Source of the DNA: Deltaproteobacteria bacterium
Lineage (GTDB): Bacteria; Desulfobacterota; Desulfobacteria; Desulfobacterales; C00003060
DNA length: 9,877 bases
Assembly: GCA_019309245.1 (NCBI GenBank)
Contig: JAFDGP010000069.1
Span: 1 to 9,877, forward strand
Reading direction: 5' to 3'
The position numbers and the translations under genes are program-made. The notes beneath the pieces are model-generated. The model made no database searches. It was not told where the DNA came from and worked only from the letters and a program-made list of their open reading frames with translations. Shown here in pieces: positions 1 to 5,819 of the stretch; position 1 is the stretch's first letter; every line of letters begins with the position of its first letter.

Positions 1-199
1 TCAGGCCGCTTTCAGGATCAGCCGCAACACCCTTGAGTACGCATGACGGGCCGATGGGGCCCAACGGCTCTTTCCAGACGAGTGTCGGCGCCCTTCCTTC
101 CAGGCCGGGGCCCAGAAACCAAGCGGCGACGGCGATGCCTAAAAGGACCATGACCGCAAGGATGAATGGCGAGTGTTTGGCGTTTCGATGTTCCGTCAT
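1..199 (-). CDS. N-terminal fragment of a membrane-anchored protein, possibly M23-family peptidase (runs off window)
   Basis: An open frame reads leftwards from ATG at 199 to the window edge without a stop, giving 66 codons. The protein starts with a short polar N-terminus (MTEHRNAKHS). A hydrophobic segment follows at about residues 11-32 (PFILAVMVLLGIAVAAWFLG), which would be a signal anchor or single membrane helix. After it comes an extracytoplasmic stretch with APTLVWKEPLGPIGPSC and then a DPESGL motif. From memory, some deltaproteobacterial M23 zinc metallopeptidases (murein hydrolases) have a similar layout: anchor, a beta-type domain with a 'PSxxW..PLxxIG...D..SGL' pattern, then the catalytic domain. 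The catalytic domain lies outside the window, so the family call is only an inference. The gene diverges from kdsA. A good minus-strand promoter candidate sits at 235-263. No clear Shine-Dalgarno sequence precedes the ATG. Confidence 0.62.
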   Translation of the reverse strand, partial: MTEHRNAKHSPFILAVMVLLGIAVAAWFLGPGLEGRAPTLVWKEPLGPIGPSCVLKGVAADPESGL

Positions 200-406
200 T
201 TCTGTTCGTGCCCACGGATAAAGAATCGCCGTGGACCATAACAACTTGTCCGGCAAGAATCAAGACGCATTCAGCGCTGCGCTCATGGTGGACCACTGGA
301 TGTGTTTCTTGACTTTTGGCCTGGCCTGGGATAAAAAAATGTATAAGATTGTTTTGGCCTTAGCGAGCACACAACTCAAAACAAACATTTTTGGCACAAA
401 TATCGC
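200..406. other. Divergent intergenic region between the minus-strand anchor protein and kdsA
   Basis: This 207-nt stretch contains no convincing gene. It is AT-richer than the flanks towards kdsA. Visible elements are a minus-strand sigma-70-like promoter (235-263), a 6-bp dyad CCACGG/CCGTGG (212-217 and 229-234, 11-nt spacer) close to the predicted minus-strand transcription start, and a repeated octamer GTGGACCA (231-238 and 288-295). For the plus strand there is TTGACT at 309-314 and TATAAG at 342-347. These are 27 nt apart, too far to form one standard promoter, and GATAAA at 330-335 gives only a 15-nt spacer. The kdsA sigma-70 promoter is therefore not resolved. Confidence 0.5.
235..263 (-). 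promoter_or_regulatory. Candidate sigma-70 promoter for the minus-strand anchor-protein gene
   Basis: On the minus strand, TTGATT (complement of 258-263) is followed by a 17-nt spacer and TATGGT (complement of 235-240). This gives near-consensus -35 and -10 boxes at ideal spacing. Transcription would start near 228, leaving a leader of about 30 nt before the ATG at 199. A CCACGG/CCGTGG dyad (212-234) overlaps that start and could be an operator or a small leader hairpin. The assignment rests on pattern only. Confidence 0.4.
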
Positions 407-407
407 A
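392..407 (+). promoter_or_regulatory. Sigma-54-like promoter match running into the kdsA start codon
   Basis: TGGCAC at 392-397 (preceded by T) is followed by TCGCA at 403-407. The invariant GG (393-394) and GC (405-406) are separated by exactly 10 nt, as in the sigma-54 -24/-12 consensus TGGCAC-N5-TTGCA. The only mismatch in the -12 core is C for T. The GC abuts the annotated kdsA ATG (407-409), so transcription would begin near 418, inside the gene. The next in-frame start would be GTG at 425. The match may be accidental, but it is notable because rpoN lies in the same gene series. Confidence 0.25.
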
Positions 408-1255
408 TGCAACCTATTGTTAACGTGGGAGGAATAACCATCGGCGAAGGAACCGAGCTGACCCTGATCGCTGGCCCGTGCGTCATTGAAAGTGCTGACG
501 CGGTCATGGCGACAGCGGCCTTCCTCAAAGACCTGACCGACGAGCTTCACCTGCCTTTTGTTTTCAAGACTTCCTACGACAAGGCCAATCGCACATCGCT
601 GGAGTCCTATCGCGGCCCGGGAATATTAAAGGGCTTGGAGGTGATCGCCCGCATCAAGGAGAAGCTGGACATTCCCGTCCTGTCCGATGTACACCGTTTT
701 TCAGAGATCGGTCCGGCGGCGGAGGTCTTGGATATCATTCAGATCCCGGCGTTTTTGTGCCGCCAAACGGATTTTGTGACGGCTGTGGCCGAGACGGGCA
801 AGCCGATAAACATCAAAAAAGGCCAATTTCTGGCGCCCTGGGACATCGAACACGCGGTGCTGAAGGTGACGTCCACAGGAAACCAACAAGTTCTGTTGAC
901 CGAACGGGGTGTCTCGTTCGGCTACAACAACCTGGTGGTGGATTTCCGGAGTCTGGCGATCATGCGTGGCCTGGGACGACCCGTGATCTTTGATGCCACA
1001 CACAGTGTGCAGTTGCCGGGAGGACTGGGACAATCGTCCGGTGGGCAGAGGCAATTCGTGCCTGTTTTGGCTCGTGCAGCAACCGCAGCCGGTGTGGATG
1101 GTCTCTTTATGGAGGTGCACAAAGACCCGGACAAGGCCCTTTGCGACGGGCCAAACGCCCTGGCCTTGCAGGACCTGAAGGCACTTCTGGAACAGGTTCT
1201 GGCGATCAGGCATGCCCTGGATGCCCAAAAAAAGGGAGAGGGCGGGACATCATGA
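407..1255 (+). CDS. kdsA: 3-deoxy-8-phosphooctulonate (Kdo-8-phosphate) synthase, metal-dependent class
   Basis: The enzyme condenses phosphoenolpyruvate with D-arabinose 5-phosphate to give Kdo-8-phosphate, the precursor of the Kdo sugar in the LPS inner core. It is cytoplasmic, and its 282 aa is the usual family length. Clear motifs are KTSYDKANR (54-62), SYRGPG (67-72), IQIPAFLCRQTD (111-122), INIKKGQF (134-141), TERGVSFGYNNLVVDFRS (165-182), DATHSVQLPGG (196-206) and FMEVHKDPDKALCDG (234-248). The N-terminal motif is LIAGPCVIES, with Cys25 where E. coli has Asn. Together with His199, Glu236 and Asp247 it matches the four metal ligands of the Aquifex enzyme, so this is a class II, metal-dependent KdsA. 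The start gives an N-terminus that aligns with E. coli KdsA, although no Shine-Dalgarno sequence precedes it. The stop overlaps the lptC ATG by 4 nt (ATGA). No kdsC or kdsD follows. Confidence 0.97.
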   Translation: MQPIVNVGGITIGEGTELTLIAGPCVIESADAVMATAAFLKDLTDELHLPFVFKTSYDKANRTSLESYRGPGILKGLEVIARIKEKLDIPVLSDVHRFSEIGPAAEVLDIIQIPAFLCRQTDFVTAVAETGKPINIKKGQFLAPWDIEHAVLKVTSTGNQQVLLTERGVSFGYNNLVVDFRSLAIMRGLGRPVIFDATHSVQLPGGLGQSSGGQRQFVPVLARAATAAGVDGLFMEVHKDPDKALCDGPNALALQDLKALLEQVLAIRHALDAQKKGEGGTS

Positions 1256-1809
1256 TCAGGATGCGAACGGTTCTGGTTGTGTTAATCGCCTTGATGCTTG
1301 CCGGCCTGGCTGCAGGCCTGTGGCGGTTGCATCGTCTGCAAAAAGATCCAGGGGATATCCTTGCGGTGATGCCCGAGCATGCGGATGTCACATTGCATCA
1401 CATTCGTCACGTTGCTACCCGGGACGGCAGAAAGCAATGGTCGTTGAATGCAGACTCGGTGCGTTACAAAAAGGCCGGGAACCTGTTCGAACTCGAGAAT
1501 GTGCGGGTGACCTTTTATCTGAAAGACGGACAGAGCGTGCAGGTAACCGGTGATCACGGCGTCTTTTGTGAGGATACAAAACAGATTGAAATCTCAGGCA
1601 ATGTGCTCGTTCTACAAGCGGACCGAAAGATGAGAACGGACCGGCTGCGCTATGATGACGAGCGTCAGGCGATCTCTACGGATACGCCTGTTACACTGGA
1701 AGGGGACGGCATTCGGCTGACCGGTAGAAACCTCGCGTTTTCCTTTGCCACCGAACAGGCGGTGGTCTGGGGAAATGTGGACGCGGTCATCAGCAATATG
1801 CGGCTTTAA
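1252..1809 (+). CDS. lptC: LPS export system inner-membrane anchored protein LptC
   Basis: LptC is a bitopic inner-membrane protein that receives LPS from the LptB2FG transporter and passes it to periplasmic LptA. The 185-residue product has one N-terminal membrane helix (about residues 5-24, VLVVLIALMLAGLAAGLW). A periplasmic beta-jellyroll-type region follows, with typical LptC features: a 'WSLNADSVRYKK...LFELENVRVTFY' segment (about 60-85), 'VTGDHGVFCEDTKQIEISGNV' (about 94-114), then 'LRYDDERQAISTDTPVTLEG' and 'GNVDAVI' near the C-terminus. The ATG at 1252 is chosen because it follows a purine-rich GGGAGAGGGCGGG at 1234-1246, overlaps the kdsA stop as ATGA, and places the hydrophobic helix at the N-terminus. 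A longer frame from 1141 would add residues with no LptC character. The overlap suggests translational coupling to kdsA. Confidence 0.9.
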   Translation: MIRMRTVLVVLIALMLAGLAAGLWRLHRLQKDPGDILAVMPEHADVTLHHIRHVATRDGRKQWSLNADSVRYKKAGNLFELENVRVTFYLKDGQSVQVTGDHGVFCEDTKQIEISGNVLVLQADRKMRTDRLRYDDERQAISTDTPVTLEGDGIRLTGRNLAFSFATEQAVVWGNVDAVISNMRL

Positions 1810-1861
1810 CAGCGTGAAGTGCCTTGAGGTTGGTGAAACCCATTTGGTTGTATGTTCTTTT

Positions 1862-1881
1862 ATGAGGGAGAAGGCCCTCAT
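1862..1881 (+). other. 7-bp perfect hairpin in the lptC-lptA intergenic region
   Basis: ATGAGGG (1862-1868) and CCCTCAT (1875-1881) form a perfect 7-bp stem with a 6-nt loop (AGAAGG). No T-tract follows, so it is not a classic terminator. It lies 37-56 nt upstream of the preferred lptA start. It may tune mRNA stability or translation between the two genes, or may be chance. Confidence 0.35.
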
Positions 1882-1917
1882 GGTTGGCACAAGTCATTGA
1901 TAAGGATGCCGAGCTTG

Positions 1918-2496
1918 ATGACAGGAACCGCAACCAGAGGACTGGTGATTGTGATGGCCGGGATAGTGGTGCTGGTCTTGTCGATATATTGCGACCAAGG
2001 CCGGCGCGTGATTGCCGGCGAGTCTGATGCGGTGCGGCCGGGCGCGGCGGCCGGGGGGACGATTCACATTACCTCCGACAAAGTGACATCGGATCACAAT
2101 GAACGATGGGTGGAATTTATCGGTCATGTACGGGCAACCCAGGATGACGGGGTGATTACAGCAGACCGGATCAAGATTTTTTATGAGCCTGAAAAGCAAG
2201 GTGCGGAAGGAACAGACAGCGCAGCCGTGGAAAAAATGGTCGCACAAGGAAATGTCAAGATTGTCTTTGACAAAGCAGCCAAGACGGCCATGGCTGAACA
2301 GGCGGTTTACACGCTGCACGACAAGGTCCTGGTGCTGAGCGGTGGTCGGCCGACAGTTCGTGCAGGCGATGACGTGGTTCAAGGCGAGAAAATCACACTC
2401 TTTCAGGCAGAAAACAAGACGTTGGTGGAGGGCGGCCGGGACGGCCAGGTGGAGGCAACATTTCGTTCCAATGGTCAGGGGGGTCTGATAAAATAA
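1918..2496 (+). CDS. lptA: LPS export periplasmic bridge protein LptA (OstA-like domain)
   Basis: LptA oligomerises in the periplasm to form the bridge that carries LPS from LptC to LptD at the outer membrane. From ATG 1918 the product has 192 aa, close to E. coli LptA (185). It starts with a signal peptide: hydrophobic core LVIVMAGIVVLVLSI at about residues 9-23. The OstA/LptA domain begins near residue 48 with IHITSDKVTSD and continues through VEFIGHVRATQDDGVITADR, VEKMVAQGNVKIVF, AEQAVYTLHDKVLVLSGG and VQGEKITLF. Start choice is uncertain. ATG 1918 has AAGGA 11 nt upstream and gives a clean signal peptide. ATG 1906 is in the same frame but has its purines too close. ATG 1852 would add residues without family character and place the 1862-1881 hairpin inside the gene. 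The gene lies 108 nt after lptC and 76 nt before lptB. Confidence 0.88.
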   Translation: MTGTATRGLVIVMAGIVVLVLSIYCDQGRRVIAGESDAVRPGAAAGGTIHITSDKVTSDHNERWVEFIGHVRATQDDGVITADRIKIFYEPEKQGAEGTDSAAVEKMVAQGNVKIVFDKAAKTAMAEQAVYTLHDKVLVLSGGRPTVRAGDDVVQGEKITLFQAENKTLVEGGRDGQVEATFRSNGQGGLIK

Positions 2497-2501
2497 ATAA
2501 T

Positions 2502-2573
2502 ATGGCAAAAGAGCCGATCCGGCTGCACTCAGTCCCAGGCTATGGCTATTGGCCCCGGGTGGGTAAGGTGTGA
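2502..2573 (+). CDS. Possible tiny ORF (23 aa) coupled to lptB
   Basis: A 23-codon frame (MAKEPIRLHSVPGYGYWPRV, then GKV) runs from ATG 2502 to TGA 2571-2573, and its stop overlaps the lptB ATG as TGATG. It begins 5 nt after the lptA stop. The product resembles nothing I recognise, and no Shine-Dalgarno sequence stands at a proper distance. If translated, it could bring ribosomes to lptB. It may equally be chance reading of the spacer. Confidence 0.18.
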   Translation: MAKEPIRLHSVPGYGYWPRVGKV

Positions 2574-3295
2574 TGGCGACCCTGGTTGCCCAGAATTTAG
2601 TCAAGGCCTATCGGGGCCGACGTGTGGTGGATCGGGTCTCGATGGAGGTCGAAAGCGGAAGCATTGTGGGGTTGTTGGGCCCGAACGGGGCTGGCAAGAC
2701 AACGAGCTTTTATATGATTGTTGGCTTTATTCGACCTGACGAGGGCAAGGTTTTTCTGGACGGCGAAGATATTACGTCGTTTCCGATGCATCAGAGAGCC
2801 CGAAAAGGTGTGGGGTATCTGCCTCAGGAAACGTCGATTTTTCGAAAGCTGACGGTTGAAGAGAATATTGCAGCGATTCTGGAGACCCTGCCGCTGACGA
2901 AGGCGCAGCGGGCCCGGCGTCTGGAAGAACTTCTCGACGAGCTCAATATCGCCCACTTGGCCGGCCAGAAGGGCTTTGCGCTTTCGGGCGGAGAACGACG
3001 TCGGGTGGAAATCTCGCGGGCCCTGGTTAATGAACCGTCTTTTTTGCTTTTGGATGAACCATTTGCGGGCATTGACCCGATAGCGGTCATTGATATACAA
3101 AGAATTATGGAGACATTGAAGGCGCGTGGCATCGGAGTGGTCATTTCCGATCATAATGTCCGCGAGACATTGGGAGTATGTGACTGGGCATGCATTCTAA
3201 ATGAGGGGAGCATCATTGAATCGGGAACACCGCAGGCCATTGCATCGAGCGAGGTGGCCCGGGAAATCTATCTGGGGGAACGTTTTCAACTGTAG
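2573..3295 (+). CDS. lptB: LPS export ABC transporter ATPase LptB
   Basis: LptB is the cytoplasmic ATPase of LptB2FG, which extracts LPS from the inner membrane and drives it along the Lpt bridge. The 240-aa product has all ABC motifs: Walker A GPNGAGKTT (36-44), Q-loop GYLPQE with Gln85, signature LSGGE (137-141), Walker B FLLLDEP with Glu162, D-loop AGIDP and switch His194 (SDHNV). LptB-specific features are FRKLTVEENI after the Q-loop, ERRRVEISRAL after the signature, and the C-terminal YLGERFQL, near the E. coli YLGEDFRL. ATG 2573 is preferred over the adjacent GTG 2570, as TAAGG lies about 5 nt upstream of it. lptF/lptG, encoding the membrane partners, are not in the window. rpoN begins 34 nt downstream. 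Confidence 0.96.
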   Translation: MATLVAQNLVKAYRGRRVVDRVSMEVESGSIVGLLGPNGAGKTTSFYMIVGFIRPDEGKVFLDGEDITSFPMHQRARKGVGYLPQETSIFRKLTVEENIAAILETLPLTKAQRARRLEELLDELNIAHLAGQKGFALSGGERRRVEISRALVNEPSFLLLDEPFAGIDPIAVIDIQRIMETLKARGIGVVISDHNVRETLGVCDWACILNEGSIIESGTPQAIASSEVAREIYLGERFQL

Positions 3296-3329
3296 CTTTT
3301 CTTGTTAACCCTGAGCGAGAATTGTTGAT

Positions 3330-4817
3330 ATGGCACTGGAACTTCGACAACACCTGCGTCTTACACAACAACTGGTGATGACACCCCAGCTCCAGCAGGC
3401 GATCAAGCTTTTACAGTTATCTCGCCTGGAGTTGCTGGATGTGATCAATCAGGAAATGGTTGAAAATCCGCTTCTGGAAGAAACGCCCGACGAACAGGCT
3501 CCCGAGCAGACGCCGGAGGAAACTCCCGAAAAGGATTCCGGCCCGGCTTCGCAGGCCCAGGTGGAACCGGACAGCGTAAAACCGGTGACCGTGGAAGAAA
3601 GGGTTCGAGAAGACATTGACTGGTCCAACTATCTGGACGAATACAATGCCACGGGCCCGGTATATTATGAGCCGGAAGAGCGTGAGACTCCCGAATATGA
3701 AAATTTTCTCGCCAGGAAACAGTCCCTGGTGGATCACCTGATGTGGCAACTCCTTTTGTCGCATCCCGACGAGATGGAGGAGCGGATCGGAAGCGCGATC
3801 ATTTGCAACCTGAATCGGGATGGTTACCTTCAGGCGACAATCGGCGAGTGGGCCACACTGACAGGCGCAGACACCTCGGAGGTAGAAAAAGTGCTGGAAA
3901 AACTCCAGGCCTTTGATCCCATCGGGGTCTGTGCCAGGGACCTGAAGGAGTGTTTGCTGATTCAGGCCCGGTATCTGGGGCTGGAAGACTCCCTGGTGGT
4001 TCGCATTATTGAAGGCCATTTTAAGCACCTGGAAAACAAAAACTATAAGGCGATCAGCCATGCCCTGGGGGTTTCTTTTGACGAAGTCCTGGGTGCGGTG
4101 GAGATCATTATCCGCATGGAACCCAAGCCGGGGAGGCAGTACAGTGACGAGGATCCGCACTATATCAGCCCGGATATTTTTGTGTACAAGATCGGCGATG
4201 AGTTCGTTATCGTTTTAAACGAAGACGGCATGCCCAAATTGCGCGTGAGCACCTTTTACCGGGACGCGTTGAGCAAAGGGGATGCGGTGCCGAGCCAGAC
4301 CCGGGACTACATTCAGAACAAGCTTCGGTCGGCGGTTTGGCTGATCCGAAGCATTCATCAGCGGCAAAGAACGATCTACAGGGTGGTTGAGAGCATTGTT
4401 CGGCATCAAAGGGAGTTTCTGGAAAAGGGCATCGGGTATCTCAAACCGATGGTCTTGCGGGATGTGGCCGAGGATATCGGGATGCATGAGTCCACGGTAA
4501 GCCGGGTGACGACGAACAAATATGTTCACACCCCACAGGGCACTTTCGAACTCAAGTTTTTCTTCAACAGCTCCATCAATCGTCTGGACGGTGAGGCCAT
4601 TGCATCGGCGAGCGTTAAGGAAAAGATTCTTCAAATCGTTCAGTCCGAAGATCCTGCCAGGCCGTACAGTGATCGCAAGATGGTGGAAATTCTAAAAAAA
4701 TCTAATATCAATGTTGCGCGCAGGACCGTGGCCAAGTACCGGGAGATGTTGCGTGTTTTACCCTCAAACAAACGCAAGAGGATACAGGGAGGTTCTTCAG
4801 CATGCAAAAATCAATAA
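3330..4817 (+). CDS. rpoN: RNA polymerase sigma-54 factor RpoN
   Basis: Sigma-54 directs RNA polymerase to -24/-12 promoters and needs AAA+ enhancer-binding proteins for open-complex formation. The 495-aa product has the full domain order. Glutamine/leucine-rich region I comes first (MALELRQHLRLTQQLVMTPQ, then LQQAIKLLQLSRLELLDVI), with the activator-contact role. An acidic, proline-rich region II spans about residues 48-110. The core-binding domain follows. A helix-turn-helix lies at about 375-395 (VLRDVAEDIGMHESTVSRV). The diagnostic RpoN box ARRTVAKYRE is at 463-472 and reads the -24 element. Length and motifs are typical. Only a weak purine run (GAGCGAGAA) precedes the ATG. The last 16 nt overlap hpf. 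No enhancer-binding activator is encoded in the window. Confidence 0.98.
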   Translation: MALELRQHLRLTQQLVMTPQLQQAIKLLQLSRLELLDVINQEMVENPLLEETPDEQAPEQTPEETPEKDSGPASQAQVEPDSVKPVTVEERVREDIDWSNYLDEYNATGPVYYEPEERETPEYENFLARKQSLVDHLMWQLLLSHPDEMEERIGSAIICNLNRDGYLQATIGEWATLTGADTSEVEKVLEKLQAFDPIGVCARDLKECLLIQARYLGLEDSLVVRIIEGHFKHLENKNYKAISHALGVSFDEVLGAVEIIIRMEPKPGRQYSDEDPHYISPDIFVYKIGDEFVIVLNEDGMPKLRVSTFYRDALSKGDAVPSQTRDYIQNKLRSAVWLIRSIHQRQRTIYRVVESIVRHQREFLEKGIGYLKPMVLRDVAEDIGMHESTVSRVTTNKYVHTPQGTFELKFFFNSSINRLDGEAIASASVKEKILQIVQSEDPARPYSDRKMVEILKKSNINVARRTVAKYREMLRVLPSNKRKRIQGGSSACKNQ

Positions 4818-5350
4818 CCTTCATTAACCTGGATTCATCAGAACCCTTAAAGGCATATGCCTTTGAAAAGCTTGACCGTTTTGACCGCTTCCTTCAGAAC
4901 CCGGCCAAGGCGAATGTGGTGTTGACCGTCGAGAAATTTCGCCATATCGCGGAAATCAATATCAGTGCGGATGGATTTTCCATAAACGCCCATGAAGAGA
5001 CCTCTGACATGTATTCGGCCATAGATATGGCCCTGGACAAAATCGATAAGCAGCTGAAGAAAAACAAGAAAAAATTCAAGAAACGCCGATCAACTGCCGC
5101 CAAGTCAAAGACCTATCCACATGAAGAGGCCGAAGCATTTTCGTCTGAGCCTTTGGAAGAAGACGCCTTGCCCAAGATCATGAAAATCAAGAGCGTTGAC
5201 TACAAACCTATGGATGTGGATGAAGCGGTCCTTCAGATGCGGTTGATTAAAGATAGCTTTTTGGTGTTCGCCGATGCCGAGACGGATCAGATTAACGTAT
5301 TGTACCGGTTGAAGGATGGCAATTTCGGTTTGATCCAACCCCGTTCCTGA
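4802..5350 (+). CDS. hpf: Ribosome hibernation promoting factor, long form
   Basis: HPF binds the 30S decoding region in stationary phase. Long forms dimerise ribosomes into 100S particles through a C-terminal domain. The 182-aa product has an N-terminal S30AE/HPF domain (about 1-95; ITFINLDSSEPLKAYAFEKL, then VEKFRHIAEINISADGF and YSAIDMALDKIDKQLKK). A lysine-rich then acidic linker spans about 88-122. A C-terminal domain (about 125-182) contains IKSVDYKPMDVDEAVLQMRL, FLVFADAETDQINVLYRLKD and GNFGLIQP. This C-terminal domain makes it a long HPF, unlike the 95-aa E. coli protein. The start is well supported by AGGGAGG at 4786-4792, 9 nt upstream. The ATG lies inside rpoN, overlapping by 16 nt, so translation is probably coupled. 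hpf after rpoN is a classic proteobacterial order. Confidence 0.94.
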   Translation: MQKSITFINLDSSEPLKAYAFEKLDRFDRFLQNPAKANVVLTVEKFRHIAEINISADGFSINAHEETSDMYSAIDMALDKIDKQLKKNKKKFKKRRSTAAKSKTYPHEEAEAFSSEPLEEDALPKIMKIKSVDYKPMDVDEAVLQMRLIKDSFLVFADAETDQINVLYRLKDGNFGLIQPRS

Positions 5351-5360
5351 AAAAAGCGCG

Positions 5361-5819
5361 ATGAGAATCCTGGATAACCTGAAAACAGAGGCTATTGTGG
5401 CCGAGCTGCATGCTACGGACAAAAAAGGGGTGCTTCAGGAGTTGACCGCTGCGCTGGCACAGGTTTCGGGGATGGACCCGGACGAGATGGTCCAGGTGTT
5501 GATGGAAAGAGAACGGCTGGGAAGCACCGGGATCGGCGGTGGGATCGCGATCCCCCATGGCAAGATGAAATCCTTGAAGTCGCTTCTGATGGGGTTTGGA
5601 AGAAGCCGCGCCGGGGTTGATTTTGATGCGATGGATGGAAAACGGACCCATCTTTTTTTCTTGCTGCTTGCTCCTGAAGATTCCACGGGTGGTCACCTCA
5701 AGATGCTCGCCAGGATTTCCAGACTACTCAAAAACACGGTTTTCAAAGAACGGCTGATGAATGCTGCGGACGGGCAGGAACTGTACGCGGTGATCGAAAA
5801 AGAAGACAAAGAGTTTTGA
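5361..5819 (+). CDS. ptsN: PTS IIA-like nitrogen regulatory protein (EIIA-Ntr)
   Basis: EIIA-Ntr is the terminal phospho-acceptor of the nitrogen PTS (EI-Ntr to NPr to EIIA-Ntr). It acts by binding targets rather than by importing sugar; in enterobacteria these include potassium transport and envelope-stress regulators. The 152-aa product is a fructose/mannitol-type IIA domain. The active-site motif is GSTGIGGGIAIPHGK (54-68) with phosphorylatable His66. THLFFLLLAPEDSTGGHLKMLARISRLL follows in two adjoining blocks (about 95-122) with the second conserved histidine. It starts 10 nt after the hpf stop with only a weak ribosome-binding site (AAAAAAGCG), and its TGA overlaps the TTG start of rapZ. 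Neither EI nor HPr/NPr is in the window, so its phosphate donor must be encoded elsewhere. Confidence 0.94.
   Translation: MRILDNLKTEAIVAELHATDKKGVLQELTAALAQVSGMDPDEMVQVLMERERLGSTGIGGGIAIPHGKMKSLKSLLMGFGRSRAGVDFDAMDGKRTHLFFLLLAPEDSTGGHLKMLARISRLLKNTVFKERLMNAADGQELYAVIEKEDKEF

Noticed and set aside
309..347. TTGACT and TATAAG as one kdsA sigma-70 promoter
   Set aside because: The 27-nt spacing is far outside the 15-19 nt range, and the closer GATAAA gives only a weak 15-nt alternative.
1885..1899. TGGCAC as another sigma-54 -24 element upstream of lptA
   Set aside because: Ten nt after the GG the sequence is TG, not GC, so the -12 element is missing.
1918..2010. Lipoprotein signal in LptA (LSIYC)
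   Set aside because: The residues before Cys do not fit a lipobox (position -1 is Tyr, not Gly/Ala/Ser), and LptA is normally a soluble periplasmic protein.
1894..2604. 236-codon minus-strand open frame across lptA
   Set aside because: It is antisense to a clear lptA, has Cys/His/Arg-rich low-quality sequence, and shows no family motif.
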